Assembly: GCF_004745525.1 (NCBI RefSeq)
Contig: NZ_RKLY01000011.1
Coordinates: 19,456-83,455 of the forward strand
Direction of reading: 5' to 3'
DNA: 64,000 nt
Source of the DNA: Companilactobacillus suantsaicola
GTDB lineage: Bacteria; Bacillota; Bacilli; Lactobacillales; Lactobacillaceae
The translations under genes were made by a program, and so were the position numbers. Positions 9,320 through 17,937 of the stretch are shown in pieces. A model generated the notes under the pieces. The model made no database searches. It saw nothing but the letters and a program-made list of their open reading frames with translations, and was not told the origin of the DNA. The first letter of the stretch is position 1; every line of letters begins with the position of its first letter.

Positions 9320-10393
9320 TTGAATAAAAAACAACATATCTTTTATCTGGATTTCATTCGCGTGATAGCTATTCTGTTAGTTATCTTTATTCACGTTTCC
9401 ACAGTCGACACTTTAAAACACATTGGAACGACCGACTGGCAAATTATCAAGATGCTCAACCATTTCGCGCACATCAGTGTGCCAATTTTCTTCATGATTT
9501 CCGGCGCCTTGATTCTCAACAGTCCCAAGACTTTGTCACTCTCATACACCTGGAAAAAGCGAATTCCAAGGGTAACCATCCCCTTTTTGATCTGGTCAAT
9601 TATCTTGCCCACTGCGGCCTACTTAACATCCAACCAAATCAGTGATCACGCATACTGGAATCGGTTGAAATTCATCATGAGTAAACCCACATCACCTGTT
9701 CTTTGGTTCATGTATCCTCTGATTGGAATTTATATTTTATCGCCAATTATTAAAACTTTTGTTGATAACGCCAGCATGAAAATGTTGATGTACGCCACAA
9801 GTGTTTGGTTAGTCACCTGTTCCTTAATTCCTTCAGTCAATGTCATGATGGGCAAAGATATGAAACATGTCTTTCAAATCTCCCCAGTTTCTAGTTTCAT
9901 GCTGGTCGGCGGTTTCGTTGGCTACTACATTTTGGGGTACATCCTCAGCAATATCAATCCAAAAAAGATCAGTACATTGGCGTTATTAGTCTTGTTCATC
10001 GGCATTGCCACTTTTGGTAATTTCTTCTCCGAATCAGTTCCCAAGACTTTTGACACTAATAACAGCTACTACGTAACTTCACTGTTCATCCCGATAATGT
10101 CTCTGGCAGCCTTTGTTCTCTTACAAAAATTAGGCTTGTGGATAAAATCCAGTGGCGTCAAAAGTTTCTTTGAATTCATGTCACCTTTAGTCTTCGGAAT
10201 TTATTTAATCCACAACTTAGTAGTCTTTTACGTCGAACCATGGTTCTTCAAGAACATTGATTTACGTGGTATCCCGGCAACTTTCGTTAGATATTTTATT
10301 GTAATAATAATTTCAACTGTTATCATCTGGTTCCTGAGTTTAATTCCCGGAATCAACTACTTACTAACCGGACATACCAGAAGAAAAAAATAG
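9320..10393 (+). CDS. Acyltransferase family 3 membrane protein
   Basis: A 357-residue integral membrane protein with about ten helices. The N-terminal signature FYLDFIRVIAILLVIFIHVST carries the catalytic His region of OafA/WecH-type O-acyltransferases, followed by HISVPIFFMISGALIL. Such enzymes transfer acetyl or other acyl groups to cell-surface sugars. The start is TTG behind GGAGGGCTGGCCCA. It is followed by a hairpin shared with the converging LPXTG gene. The acceptor could be wall polysaccharide or teichoic acid; it cannot be decided from sequence. Confidence 0.85.
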   Translation: MNKKQHIFYLDFIRVIAILLVIFIHVSTVDTLKHIGTTDWQIIKMLNHFAHISVPIFFMISGALILNSPKTLSLSYTWKKRIPRVTIPFLIWSIILPTAAYLTSNQISDHAYWNRLKFIMSKPTSPVLWFMYPLIGIYILSPIIKTFVDNASMKMLMYATSVWLVTCSLIPSVNVMMGKDMKHVFQISPVSSFMLVGGFVGYYILGYILSNINPKKISTLALLVLFIGIATFGNFFSESVPKTFDTNNSYYVTSLFIPIMSLAAFVLLQKLGLWIKSSGVKSFFEFMSPLVFGIYLIHNLVVFYVEPWFFKNIDLRGIPATFVRYFIVIIISTVIIWFLSLIPGINYLLTGHTRRKK

Positions 10394-10425
10394 CCGACTC
10401 CTTTTGGAATCGGTTATTTCTATAG
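10388..10425. terminator. Terminator between acyltransferase and LPXTG gene
   Basis: Stem AGCCGACTCC / GGAATCGGTT with A-rich and T-rich flanks lies exactly between two converging stop codons, suitable for both directions. Confidence 0.7.
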
Positions 10426-10430
10426 CTTAA

Positions 10431-12416
10431 TTAGTCTTTTCTTGGTTTAATCCCTTTTAATAAAAAACCCAAAACAATCAAAAGAATACCAGAAATTGTA
10501 GCCAAAACACCAGATGTAGCACCAGTTTGAGGCAACTTCGCAGCATTGTCAGAACTATCATTAGCAGGAGTTTGTGATTCATTCTTATCACTACCAACAA
10601 CATCAGGCAAGACGCCTTCACCTAATTCACTTGAATCATTTGAATTTTCAGAATTACCTTCAGATCCACCATTAGTGATGAGGTTACCGTCACCATTTTC
10701 TTCTGAATCCTTGTCTTCGGATTCGTTATCTTCATTTTCAGAACCTGTTTCTTCACCTGACTCAGAATCTTCATCTTCGTCATCTTTGTCGGTATCAGGT
10801 TCCTTTGGATCTGTACCCTCGTTACCACCGTTAGTATTTTCATCGGGTTCTTCAGGTTCTGTGCCCTCATTGCCTTCGTTACCATTATTGTTATTCTCGT
10901 CGGGTTCTTCAGGATCCGTGCCCTCATTGCCTTCATTAGTATTTTCATCGGGTTCTTTGGGATCGACTAAATTACCATTATCATCAATATCTTTTTCTTC
11001 ATTTTCATCGGGTTCATCAATATTAGAACCATCATTTTCGTCGGGTTGATCTGGCTCTCCAGGCAACCAATCAACTTCACCAGGGATAGTAACTGGCTTT
11101 TCAAACTCAGTTTCAATATCAGAATTATCTTGTAAATCCCATCTATGAGTTTCTCCACCTTGTACATTCACTTTATCGGCAACTATATTTCCATCTAAAT
11201 TATGATGAATATTTATAGTTGCATCTGGTGCCAAAATGCTTCCCTGGAACGGTCTATTAATTTCAATATCTCCAGCATACTGATTATTAGATGTTGTACT
11301 ATCATAGAAATTCCATAATAAATGGTTATCATCAAAATACTCAGTTTCCTGATTAGGACGCTCTTTGTTATTACCACCGATACCATCATTAAAAATCAAC
11401 TTAATCTGGGAATTAATATTAATCGGAGCTTCTCCTTTAGAATCCACGTTAATAATTACAGAAGTCCCTCCCTTGTCGGATGAAAGTCCAGCAATAGTTA
11501 TAGGCGTATCCATTTCTAGCGATTCTTTATCAAGACTAATAATAATTTTATTATTAGTTGGTTCAAATTCTTCTAAATTAATTACTCGTTGATTACGATC
11601 AGGAAAATTATCATTTGAGATATTGGCCGTTATATGGCTATCAGCTAAGTTTTGAGAATTTCCCTCAAGCTTTTCCAAATATTTACTAATATCTATATAA
11701 ACATTTGAACCTTTATCCTGATAAATTTCATCATTATCCAAGTGATCAATTTTTATATTATTGACACTAGGATACTTTTCGTTCCCATCACCACTCTCAT
11801 TTCCTAATTTAACATCGTTATTAACACCAAAAATTACTTTGTTATACCTACTGTCTGTTTTACTGACAAATGAACTATTTGCTAAATTATGTACATTCTG
11901 AATATATGAAATGTCCGTATCAACATGACTTTCTGAAGAATTAATTATATTAGTTCCAAAGTTTACGTTTCCATAAAGATTTCCAGCAACAACATTTCCA
12001 TTTGTATGTGCATTTAATGATGCCTCATTGGCAAAAATATGAAAATTTGAGGCATACCCTAATGGATTATTAGGCTCTTCTTGGCCAAAATCCTTTTGGA
12101 TTGTTTTACCATCTTGTACATTATTATTTTCTGATTTTACCAAAGTATTTTGTTTTTGATTACCTGTACTTTGAGTTGATTGCACAGAAGTATTTTCACC
12201 ATCAATACTATTTTGATTACCGGCACTTTGAGATTGTACAGAATTATTTTTACTGTCAATACTATTTTGATTACCAGCACTTTGAGCAGTAGCGGCACTA
12301 TCAGTGGTACTTGGAACCTCATCAGCTTTAACATTATTTGCGCTTATCCCCGTTAGTACAACTGCACTAATTGCAACGCATGATAAAGCCCATTTTTTCC
12401 CTTTTCTCATTAACAT
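10431..12416 (-). CDS. LPXTG-anchored surface protein with choice-of-anchor A domain
   Basis: A 661-residue sortase substrate. A signal peptide (about 1-31, ending VKA) is followed by three short repeats around AGNQNSID (about 45-90). Residues about 118-430 match choice-of-anchor A-type beta-helix adhesin domains (NPLGYASNFHIFANEASLNA..., FQGSILAPDATINIHHN). A highly acidic low-complexity stalk (about 445-590) is built of degenerate PDEN/EEPDEN-GNEGT units. The sorting signal is LPQTG at about 628, a hydrophobic segment, then KPRKD. Ligand unknown. The start is the first ATG, behind GAGGGAG. It is monocistronic. Confidence 0.9.
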   Translation of the reverse strand: MLMRKGKKWALSCVAISAVVLTGISANNVKADEVPSTTDSAATAQSAGNQNSIDSKNNSVQSQSAGNQNSIDGENTSVQSTQSTGNQKQNTLVKSENNNVQDGKTIQKDFGQEEPNNPLGYASNFHIFANEASLNAHTNGNVVAGNLYGNVNFGTNIINSSESHVDTDISYIQNVHNLANSSFVSKTDSRYNKVIFGVNNDVKLGNESGDGNEKYPSVNNIKIDHLDNDEIYQDKGSNVYIDISKYLEKLEGNSQNLADSHITANISNDNFPDRNQRVINLEEFEPTNNKIIISLDKESLEMDTPITIAGLSSDKGGTSVIINVDSKGEAPININSQIKLIFNDGIGGNNKERPNQETEYFDDNHLLWNFYDSTTSNNQYAGDIEINRPFQGSILAPDATINIHHNLDGNIVADKVNVQGGETHRWDLQDNSDIETEFEKPVTIPGEVDWLPGEPDQPDENDGSNIDEPDENEEKDIDDNGNLVDPKEPDENTNEGNEGTDPEEPDENNNNGNEGNEGTEPEEPDENTNGGNEGTDPKEPDTDKDDEDEDSESGEETGSENEDNESEDKDSEENGDGNLITNGGSEGNSENSNDSSELGEGVLPDVVGSDKNESQTPANDSSDNAAKLPQTGATSGVLATISGILLIVLGFLLKGIKPRKD

Positions 12417-12659
12417 AATTAACTAAAATCTCCCTCGTTGAGTTTAGAATAATTATTATTATCTAATAAAACTGGTAATAATTTTATTTATGAAAATTAT
12501 TACTCTACTCTAATTTATTGTCAAATAACGATTTATTTTATGATAACTCTCTTGAGATATAGTACGTAAGTTCTTTAATGTCAGTGAAAGTAAGCGTAAA
12601 CACTAATTATCATGCCATATATTTTATTTTAATTAATTGACTAAATAATATTTTTCAAA

Positions 12660-13007
12660 TTAGCCAACAATTTTTCTTTTATCTCGATTTAAAATAAACA
12701 ATTGCGAACCACAGAAGATCAGAACTAGTCCGGTCAATAACAAATCAATTCCTTTTGAAACTATCGATACTATTTCAGTGAATTCCTGATTAATGGCTGG
12801 TACCAGTGATAAATATATGTAAACCACAACTAACGGAATTGCCACCGCTAAATAAATAATCGTATACACGTAACTTTTATTAATGATCAGGCCTAAATCT
12901 AGGTCAAATTGCTGAGTCTGAATGTCCATAATGTGGAAATGCTTATCAATCAGGAAAATCAAAACTAAAGGATAAAGGCAGAATAAAATATTGTAAAAAA
13001 ATTGCAT
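12660..13007 (-). CDS. Small hypothetical membrane protein
   Basis: About 115 residues with three to four hydrophobic segments (FFYNILFCLYPLVLIFLI; TIIYLAVAIPLVVVYIYL; LLLTGLVLIFCGSQLFIL) and a basic C-terminus RDKRKIVG. I set the start at ATG 13007 because GGAGAG lies 6 bp upstream; a GTG at 13025 is upstream of that site. I do not recognise the family. The 240 bp between this gene and the LPXTG gene contain only AT-rich promoter-like sequence. Confidence 0.6.
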   Translation of the reverse strand: MQFFYNILFCLYPLVLIFLIDKHFHIMDIQTQQFDLDLGLIINKSYVYTIIYLAVAIPLVVVYIYLSLVPAINQEFTEIVSIVSKGIDLLLTGLVLIFCGSQLFILNRDKRKIVG

Positions 13008-13146
13008 AATCATCTCTCCGTTCACTTAATAAGCCAACAATATCGATTAACAAAATTTTGAGCAATAGCTTTTTACGATAATTTTATTTAGTTACTTTTT
13101 ATATGAAGGTAATTATTGATTGCCACTTTTATTTTCATAGTAAACA

Positions 13147-13190
13147 AAAAGAATCCGAAATGTTTTCAATAAACACTTCGGATTCTTTTA
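13147..13190. terminator. Terminator downstream of tRNA-Thr
   Basis: Stem AGAATCCGAAATGTTTT / AAACACTTCGGATTCTTT with T runs on either strand, placed immediately 3' of the minus-strand tRNA. Confidence 0.8.
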
Positions 13191-13198
13191 CTATTTAG

Positions 13199-13272
13199 AG
13201 CCATCTATCGGATTTGAACCGACGACCCCCACCTTACCATGGTGATGCTCTACCTATCTGAGCTAAGATGGC
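13199..13272 (-). tRNA. tRNA-Thr(GGT)
   Basis: A 74-nt cloverleaf on the minus strand. The acceptor arm GCCATCT pairs with AGATGGC, the D arm has GCTC/GAGC, and the anticodon stem TCACC / GGTGG encloses loop ATGGTAA with anticodon GGT (Thr, codons ACC/ACU). The T arm is GTCGG TTCGAAT CCGAT. CCA is not encoded. A terminator follows directly. Confidence 0.96.
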
Positions 13273-13324
13273 AAATCACTCTCTACATTTTACCAAATTA
13301 GTTACATGTAGAAAATGGTTTTAG

Positions 13325-13846
13325 TTAAAAAGCCTCAATAATTTCTGATAACCCTGTCGCAAAGAAAAAGAATGCTAACAAGAAGACAATAAAATCTCCT
13401 GCTAAGACGGGATTAAATAGCAAGATTACTGCAAACAATAGGTTCAGCAGCGCTACAATCACAATCAGGATATAATATTTTCTGCCAAAGAAATGGTAAA
13501 AACGAGCTGTGAAAATTTGGAACACTGCATCCAACAAGAACCAGATTGCAAATAAATAAACGATAGCTGCCACGCCAACTTGAACGTGGGAAATGAAAAT
13601 AATACCGATAATAATATCAACGATTGCACTAAAAATCGTCCAACCGCTTCTAACGCCAAGAAATCTAGTCATCTGAGAACCGAACCATAATTGATATACT
13701 CCACGTAAAATTGCAAAAAATCCGAATATTACGGCGATGGTAGACAAACTACGCAAAGGATACCAAATGACTAAATAACCAGCGTACAAAGAAATTAATC
13801 CGATAATGAAACCGAACCAATCAAAACGTCGCTTTGGTTCACTCAT
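13325..13846 (-). CDS. DUF308/HdeD-family membrane protein
   Basis: A 173-residue protein made of about six short hydrophobic helices arranged as pairs, in the pattern of HdeD/DUF308 (GLISLYAGYLVIWYPLRSL; FGFFAILRGVYQLWFG; AIVYLFAIWFLLDAVFQIF). HdeD of E. coli is tied to acid resistance at high cell density; whether that holds here is unknown. ATG start behind GGAGGAGAG. Monocistronic and divergent from the DtxR-like gene. Confidence 0.8.
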   Translation of the reverse strand: MSEPKRRFDWFGFIIGLISLYAGYLVIWYPLRSLSTIAVIFGFFAILRGVYQLWFGSQMTRFLGVRSGWTIFSAIVDIIIGIIFISHVQVGVAAIVYLFAIWFLLDAVFQIFTARFYHFFGRKYYILIVIVALLNLLFAVILLFNPVLAGDFIVFLLAFFFFATGLSEIIEAF

Positions 13847-13939
13847 AAATCTCTCCTCCTTTAAAATCCAGTAATTATTTTACCATTTAGAGTTATCAAA
13901 GTTGAACAATATGCGCTATAATATAAGGGCTAATAAAAA

Positions 13940-13956
13940 TATTAGGCTAAACGAAA
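13940..13956 (+). promoter_or_regulatory. Possible metal-regulator operator upstream of the DtxR-like gene
   Basis: A short dyad ATTAGGCTAA lies between a TATAAT -10 box (about 13916-13921) and the start codon. TTAGG/CTAA halves resemble DtxR/IdeR-type sites, so autoregulation is possible. The site is short and speculative. Confidence 0.3.
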
Positions 13957-13966
13957 GGTTGTAAAA

Positions 13967-14617
13967 TTGTCACCTAACAAAGAAAATTATTTAAAAACTA
14001 TTTACGAACTAAATTATGATTTCACTAAAATCACTAACAAACGTATCTCTGAAATCATGAATGTTTCGGCACCTTCAGTTACTGAAATGCTGAATTCTCT
14101 ATCGAGTGAAGGTTATTTAACTCATTCCCCTTACAACAAAATTGTTTTAACACCTAAAGGGAATAAGGTTTCCGAAAAGTTAGTAAGAACTCACCGTCTC
14201 TGGGAAGTTTTCCTACACGAATGTCTTAAATACCCTGTTGATAATGTTCACCACAATGCTGATGCTTTGGAACATGCTTCAGATGATGGCTTGATTGACC
14301 ATTTAAACGATTTTCTCGACCACCCTCAACGTTGTCCACATGGTGGAATTATTCCTGGTAACGGCCAAGGAGAGACCGATGCTGACGATAAATTGCTCAG
14401 CATGATTCCTGATAATACCAAAGTGCAAATCGTCCGTGTTTCCGATAATTACGACTTTCTTCAATACTTTGGAAGTTTGAATTTGGAAATTGACGATACG
14501 ATCACCGTTTTAAAACATGAAAAATTCGATAACTCATTGGTCGTTTCTAAAGAAGATGGTTCAAAATTGACCATCGGTGCCAAGGCTATCGACTATATCT
14601 TTGTTGAATTGAGATAA
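13967..14617 (+). CDS. DtxR/MntR-family metal-dependent transcriptional regulator
   Basis: A 216-residue regulator. An N-terminal winged helix (about 1-62, RISEIMNVSAPSVTEMLNSLSSEGYLTHSPY) is followed by the metal-binding/dimerisation domain with RTHRLWEVFLHECL, HHNADALEHASDD and HPQRCPHGGIIP, which hold the His/Glu/Cys ligands of DtxR proteins. The C-terminal ~70 residues form an FeoA/SH3-like domain. It likely represses manganese or iron uptake genes when metal is plentiful. The start is TTG behind AAAGG. Closest functional label (MntR versus IdeR) cannot be fixed by eye. Confidence 0.9.
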   Translation: MSPNKENYLKTIYELNYDFTKITNKRISEIMNVSAPSVTEMLNSLSSEGYLTHSPYNKIVLTPKGNKVSEKLVRTHRLWEVFLHECLKYPVDNVHHNADALEHASDDGLIDHLNDFLDHPQRCPHGGIIPGNGQGETDADDKLLSMIPDNTKVQIVRVSDNYDFLQYFGSLNLEIDDTITVLKHEKFDNSLVVSKEDGSKLTIGAKAIDYIFVELR

Positions 14618-14619
14618 AA

Positions 14620-14656
14620 AAAATCCGTGATGAATTAAATCATCACGGATTTTTTT
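14620..14656. terminator. Bidirectional terminator
   Basis: Stem AAATCCGTGATGA / TCATCACGGATTT with A and T runs lies between the converging DtxR-like and DUF975 genes. Confidence 0.9.
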
Positions 14657-15437
14657 ATTTTCTTTCATCAGCAATTTTATGATAAAACGATGCTAAAACC
14701 AGTTGTTCGTAAGGCTGCAACCAGACTGATAACAGTTCATGCGTGAAAGCATTCAAAATTTCCCAGAAGAAGAATTCTACGCAAATGGAAAAGAAAGTCC
14801 ATTTGTAGCCACGCATCACGATTGAACTGCGACTGAAACTTGAAAATGCCATACGGATAGTCCATGTTCCTTGATCTTTTTGATCATCTCGAAAAACTAA
14901 AAAAGCTTGCGAGAAAATCACTAAAAACCAAATCCCCGGAATGACATAGAGCATGAATCCGGCTTCTAGAAACAAGCCGAATAACGCCGTTATGAATAAA
15001 ACCGGGAAAAAGTAACGTCCTGAAAAAGCTCGTAAACTATCTTTGATTGCATTGATCTCTACATCAGGATTGCGGAACTTATCTACTAAGGCATAAGAAA
15101 TTCCTGCACAGACCATTACAAAGAAGAAAAAGAAAGCATAGACAGCAACATTACTTTGGGGCGTCAGGCTTAGCATATATTGAGCTGCCGACGACGGGTC
15201 ATTAGCTAAATTAGCTGAAATTTCTTGGAGTCTTTGACTTGCTTGTTCAGGATCAGCCAAATTTACGTTCAAATTTGACATCCAAGTATGATAAACCTGC
15301 ATCCCAAAATAAACTGCTAAAAACCTCAACAAAATGGGAATAATATTCAGTGAAATATTCCCTTTAATATCTTTTAAGAAAGCACGATGTGCATCCCTTC
15401 TAATCTCTAAAGCTGATATATTGTTCGCGTTATTCAT
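14655..15437 (-). CDS. DUF975-family membrane protein
   Basis: About 260 residues. The N-terminal segment ALEIRRDAHRAFLKDIKGNI before the first helix and the later FRDDQKDQGTWTIRMAFSSFSRSSIVMRGYKW are typical of DUF975 proteins in Firmicutes. It has about six membrane segments. I prefer ATG at 15437 because GAGGG lies 6 bp upstream; a GTG at 15449 is the alternative. Function unknown. Monocistronic. Confidence 0.8.
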   Translation of the reverse strand: MNNANNISALEIRRDAHRAFLKDIKGNISLNIIPILLRFLAVYFGMQVYHTWMSNLNVNLADPEQASQRLQEISANLANDPSSAAQYMLSLTPQSNVAVYAFFFFFVMVCAGISYALVDKFRNPDVEINAIKDSLRAFSGRYFFPVLFITALFGLFLEAGFMLYVIPGIWFLVIFSQAFLVFRDDQKDQGTWTIRMAFSSFSRSSIVMRGYKWTFFSICVEFFFWEILNAFTHELLSVWLQPYEQLVLASFYHKIADERK

Positions 15438-15492
15438 TATATCCCTCACATTAATAACGCCATTATAACAAAGATGAACGTACAGTCCTAAC

Positions 15493-16434
15493 TCAATTGA
15501 TAGTGATTGGGGCTTTCGTCGTTACAACGGTCAAAAGATTCTGAGCATCAGGCTTAATTTGATAGGTTTCACCTTGTTTTTTATCGTCATAACGAACATA
15601 GCCATTTTCAGAAGTTAAGTCCATCCCCTCAACTGTTAAATCTTGAGCATTGAATTTACCTGAACTGTACATGCGAAACTCATTTTTATTCATCATAGTT
15701 GTTTTCGAAATCGAAATTTTACTGTGATTAGCCATAGCTTTTAATGTATCAAAGTTTGATTCTTTTACTATCAAATCAGATTCATCCATGTTGATATTAG
15801 ACTTTAAAAAAGTAGTATTGGTTGCTTCAACGCGTGAATAAGCATTTGCAACAATATTAGCGTTACTCAATTTTGTATTGATCAATGTCAAATTAGTATC
15901 GTACATGTTCAATTTTTCAACATTATCGACCGTTACGTCACTCATATAAATATTAGAGTCATAATCCATGTCTTTTACAGACTTAACGAAATTTTTTATC
16001 GTTATATCATTCATCCGAATATAACCATTAGAAACTCTGATGTGAACATTATCCAGTGCCTTATCCATTGGTACCGTTATGGTCACACGAGCTCGATTAA
16101 TTGCATCCACGCCAATACCGATAGTCCCATTCTTTTGGTTTTGACCAGTAACTGTCAAGGTATCACCTTTTTGTTCATGTCTAGGCAGCGATGAAGCATC
16201 TCCAGTCATACGGATTTTATAGCGATCACCTAAACGAACACTAACATCCATATCTTTACCTTTAAGATTAATGTTTTTGAAATCATTCAAAGGGTCAGTC
16301 GTATCAACTTTAGTGACAACTTGGAAACCATGGTTCCAGACGACTGACTTATTGCCACCCATGATAAAGCCACCGAGTAACAACAAACCACCGACAATCA
16401 GTAAATAAAAACCTGTTACGAAATACTTACGCAT
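15493..16434 (-). CDS. DUF4097-type beta-repeat membrane-anchored protein
   Basis: A 313-residue protein with one N-terminal helix (about 8-26) and an extracytoplasmic domain of repeated short beta strands (DFKNINLKGKDMDVSVRLGDRYKIRMTG..., VTITVPMDKALDNVHIRVSNGYI). This is the DUF4097 pattern seen in LiaX-like and other envelope stress proteins. It overlaps the upstream DUF1700 gene by 8 bp and belongs to the padR operon. It probably senses or responds to envelope state; no direct function is known. Confidence 0.8.
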   Translation of the reverse strand: MRKYFVTGFYLLIVGGLLLLGGFIMGGNKSVVWNHGFQVVTKVDTTDPLNDFKNINLKGKDMDVSVRLGDRYKIRMTGDASSLPRHEQKGDTLTVTGQNQKNGTIGIGVDAINRARVTITVPMDKALDNVHIRVSNGYIRMNDITIKNFVKSVKDMDYDSNIYMSDVTVDNVEKLNMYDTNLTLINTKLSNANIVANAYSRVEATNTTFLKSNINMDESDLIVKESNFDTLKAMANHSKISISKTTMMNKNEFRMYSSGKFNAQDLTVEGMDLTSENGYVRYDDKKQGETYQIKPDAQNLLTVVTTKAPITIN

Positions 16435-17089
16435 TTTTTTGTTCCCCTTTCATCGGAGTTTTTCGACCGTGAAGTAACTTCTTTCCTAACCAGCGGAAGA
16501 AAATAACGATCACACTAAAGAACCACTTAAACAATGCAATGGTAATTGGAATCAAGAAGAAATCTACACCAAGAACTAACAAGCCCATTCCTACATAGAA
16601 GATGGCTGTTGGGAATGACTGGAAGATGACCCAAAACCCCATAAAAATCAGGCCGATTCCGACGATCACCGAAGCAGCAACTAAGAAAAGGAATAACAAA
16701 ATAAAGAAGATTCCCAGACCAACGACTAAAGCTAGCATCAAAATAATAATTAAAGCGATGGGAATCGCAACAGGAGATGCCATCAAAGCTAATAGGACTA
16801 AACCGATCATCCCTAAATTCTTTTTAGCTCGTTCGTTTCCTGACAATTGACCATTGTTAACATTTTGATAGTTTTCTTCTGACATTTTAATCGAATAATC
16901 CGTTAAAACTTTGCGGGCTAAATTTTTGGGAGTCCCCAATTCGTTGATAATCGCATCTGAAGTTTGTAAATTAGCATCAGCGATGTATTCACGATAAAAT
17001 TCAACAACATCATTTTGTTCCGTTTCACTCAATTGATGCAAATAAATCTTAAATTCATCAATATAAGCATCTATTACTTTATTCTTCAT
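16427..17089 (-). CDS. DUF1700/HAAS-domain membrane protein
   Basis: A 220-residue protein. The N-terminal HAAS domain (about 1-75: YIDEFKIYLHQLSETEQNDVVEFYREYI and ELGTPKNLARKVLTDY) is followed by four or five membrane helices. HAAS proteins are almost always encoded beside PadR regulators and are thought to interact with them or control their signal. It overlaps padR by 11 bp and the DUF4097 gene by 8 bp, a tightly coupled three-gene unit. Confidence 0.85.
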   Translation of the reverse strand: MKNKVIDAYIDEFKIYLHQLSETEQNDVVEFYREYIADANLQTSDAIINELGTPKNLARKVLTDYSIKMSEENYQNVNNGQLSGNERAKKNLGMIGLVLLALMASPVAIPIALIIILMLALVVGLGIFFILLFLFLVAASVIVGIGLIFMGFWVIFQSFPTAIFYVGMGLLVLGVDFFLIPITIALFKWFFSVIVIFFRWLGKKLLHGRKTPMKGEQKNA

Positions 17090-17396
17090 TTTTCCCCTCC
17101 AAGATAGAATCAGTAGCGTCCTTTAAATCTTGCCAATTCTTCTTAATTTGTTCTAGTTGCTCAACACCTAAATCAGTAATCTTATAATAACGGCGGTTGC
17201 GACCTTCATACGCTTCGTCATAAGTACTCAACCAACCTTCTTTTTTTAAGCGACGTAAGATGGGATACATTGTCGATTCGGAAATTGGAAATGACTTTTG
17301 CACTTCCCGCGTAATCGCGTACCCGTAATAATCTTCTCTCGTGAGCAGAGCTAAAACAGAACCTTCAAGAATCTCAGTTGATACCTGAATTGCCAT
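17079..17396 (-). CDS. PadR-family transcriptional regulator
   Basis: A 105-residue winged-helix repressor of the short PadR class (EGSVLALLTREDYYGYAITREVQKSF, then STMYPILRRLKKEGWLSTYDEAYEGRNRRYYKIT). It leads the padR-HAAS-DUF4097 operon. A 27-bp perfect dyad sits 17 bp upstream of the start codon and is the likely autoregulatory operator. Such modules usually respond to envelope or antimicrobial stress. Start is ATG behind GAGGAGATATT. Confidence 0.9.
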   Translation of the reverse strand: MAIQVSTEILEGSVLALLTREDYYGYAITREVQKSFPISESTMYPILRRLKKEGWLSTYDEAYEGRNRRYYKITDLGVEQLEQIKKNWQDLKDATDSILEGKNEE

Positions 17397-17413
17397 AATA
17401 TCTCCTCGTTTCT

Positions 17414-17440
17414 ATTATATTATACGTCGTATAATATAAT
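17414..17440. promoter_or_regulatory. 27-bp perfect palindrome, probable PadR operator
   Basis: Half-site ATTATATTATACG, one central T, then the exact complement CGTATAATATAAT. It overlaps the likely -10 region of padR on the minus strand. A partial match (CGTACGATAAT) recurs at about 17517-17527 over the T-box promoter. Confidence 0.75.
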
Positions 17441-17495
17441 TTCATGAATAATATTATTATAGTTTATAGTATATGTCAATTTAAAATAAAAATAC

Positions 17496-17524
17496 TTGAC
17501 TTTAGTTTTCATAGGACGTACGAT
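17496..17524 (+). promoter_or_regulatory. Promoter of the T-box/ABC transporter operon
   Basis: -35 TTGACT (17496-17501), 17-bp spacer, -10 TACGAT (17519-17524). Transcription would begin near 17531, just before the T-box leader. A partial PadR-like half-site overlaps the -10. Confidence 0.55.
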
Positions 17525-17549
17525 AATTTCAACATTTTAAAACAAATAT

Positions 17550-17916
17550 AAAAAACGACGACAGAAGAGTAATTGAGCAAACTGGTCCAGAGAGTCAACG
17601 GTGGTGGGAGTTGTCCCAGTCCTCGATGAAACACATCTGTAAGTTAAATGATTGAAGTCACAGTAGGTCATTTCGGTAGCACCGTTAAAGCTGAAGTTCT
17701 TGTAACTTCATGAGTCTAGTATCGTGAGATATTAGAAATCAGAGGTGGTACCGCGAAAATTCGCCCTCTTGGTCTTTTGACCGAGAGGGTTTTTCTTTTT
17801 TTTGAGTACGACAGTTGCAAGAACTTCTTGAGGTCGGCATCGTGAGGTGTTGACGAACTAAGGTGGAACCACGTGAAAACGTCCTTTAGCAATTTTGCTA
17901 GAGGACGTTTTTTTTA
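17550..17916 (+). promoter_or_regulatory. T-box leader with duplicated Stem III/antiterminator module
   Basis: Stem I base ACAGA / TCTGT encloses the AGTA and GAAACACA strands of the specifier loop and the distal GGTGGTGGGAG element. Specifier is most likely CAC (His); AAC and ACA are alternatives. Module 1: Stem III TCTAGTAT / ATATTAGA, T-box AGGTGGTACCGCG (17743-17755), terminator 17764-17796. Module 2 has no Stem I: Stem III GTCGGCAT / TGTTGAC with the same CGTGAG loop, T-box AGGTGGAACCACG (17861-17873), terminator 17879-17915. Controls the downstream ABC transporter. Confidence 0.9.
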
Positions 17917-17937
17917 TATTTGAAAGGGGAATTAATT

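Noticed and set aside
10546..11049. 167-codon Ser/Pro-rich ORF on the plus strand
   Set aside because: Antisense shadow of the acidic Asp/Glu stalk of the LPXTG gene; composition is forced by the other strand.
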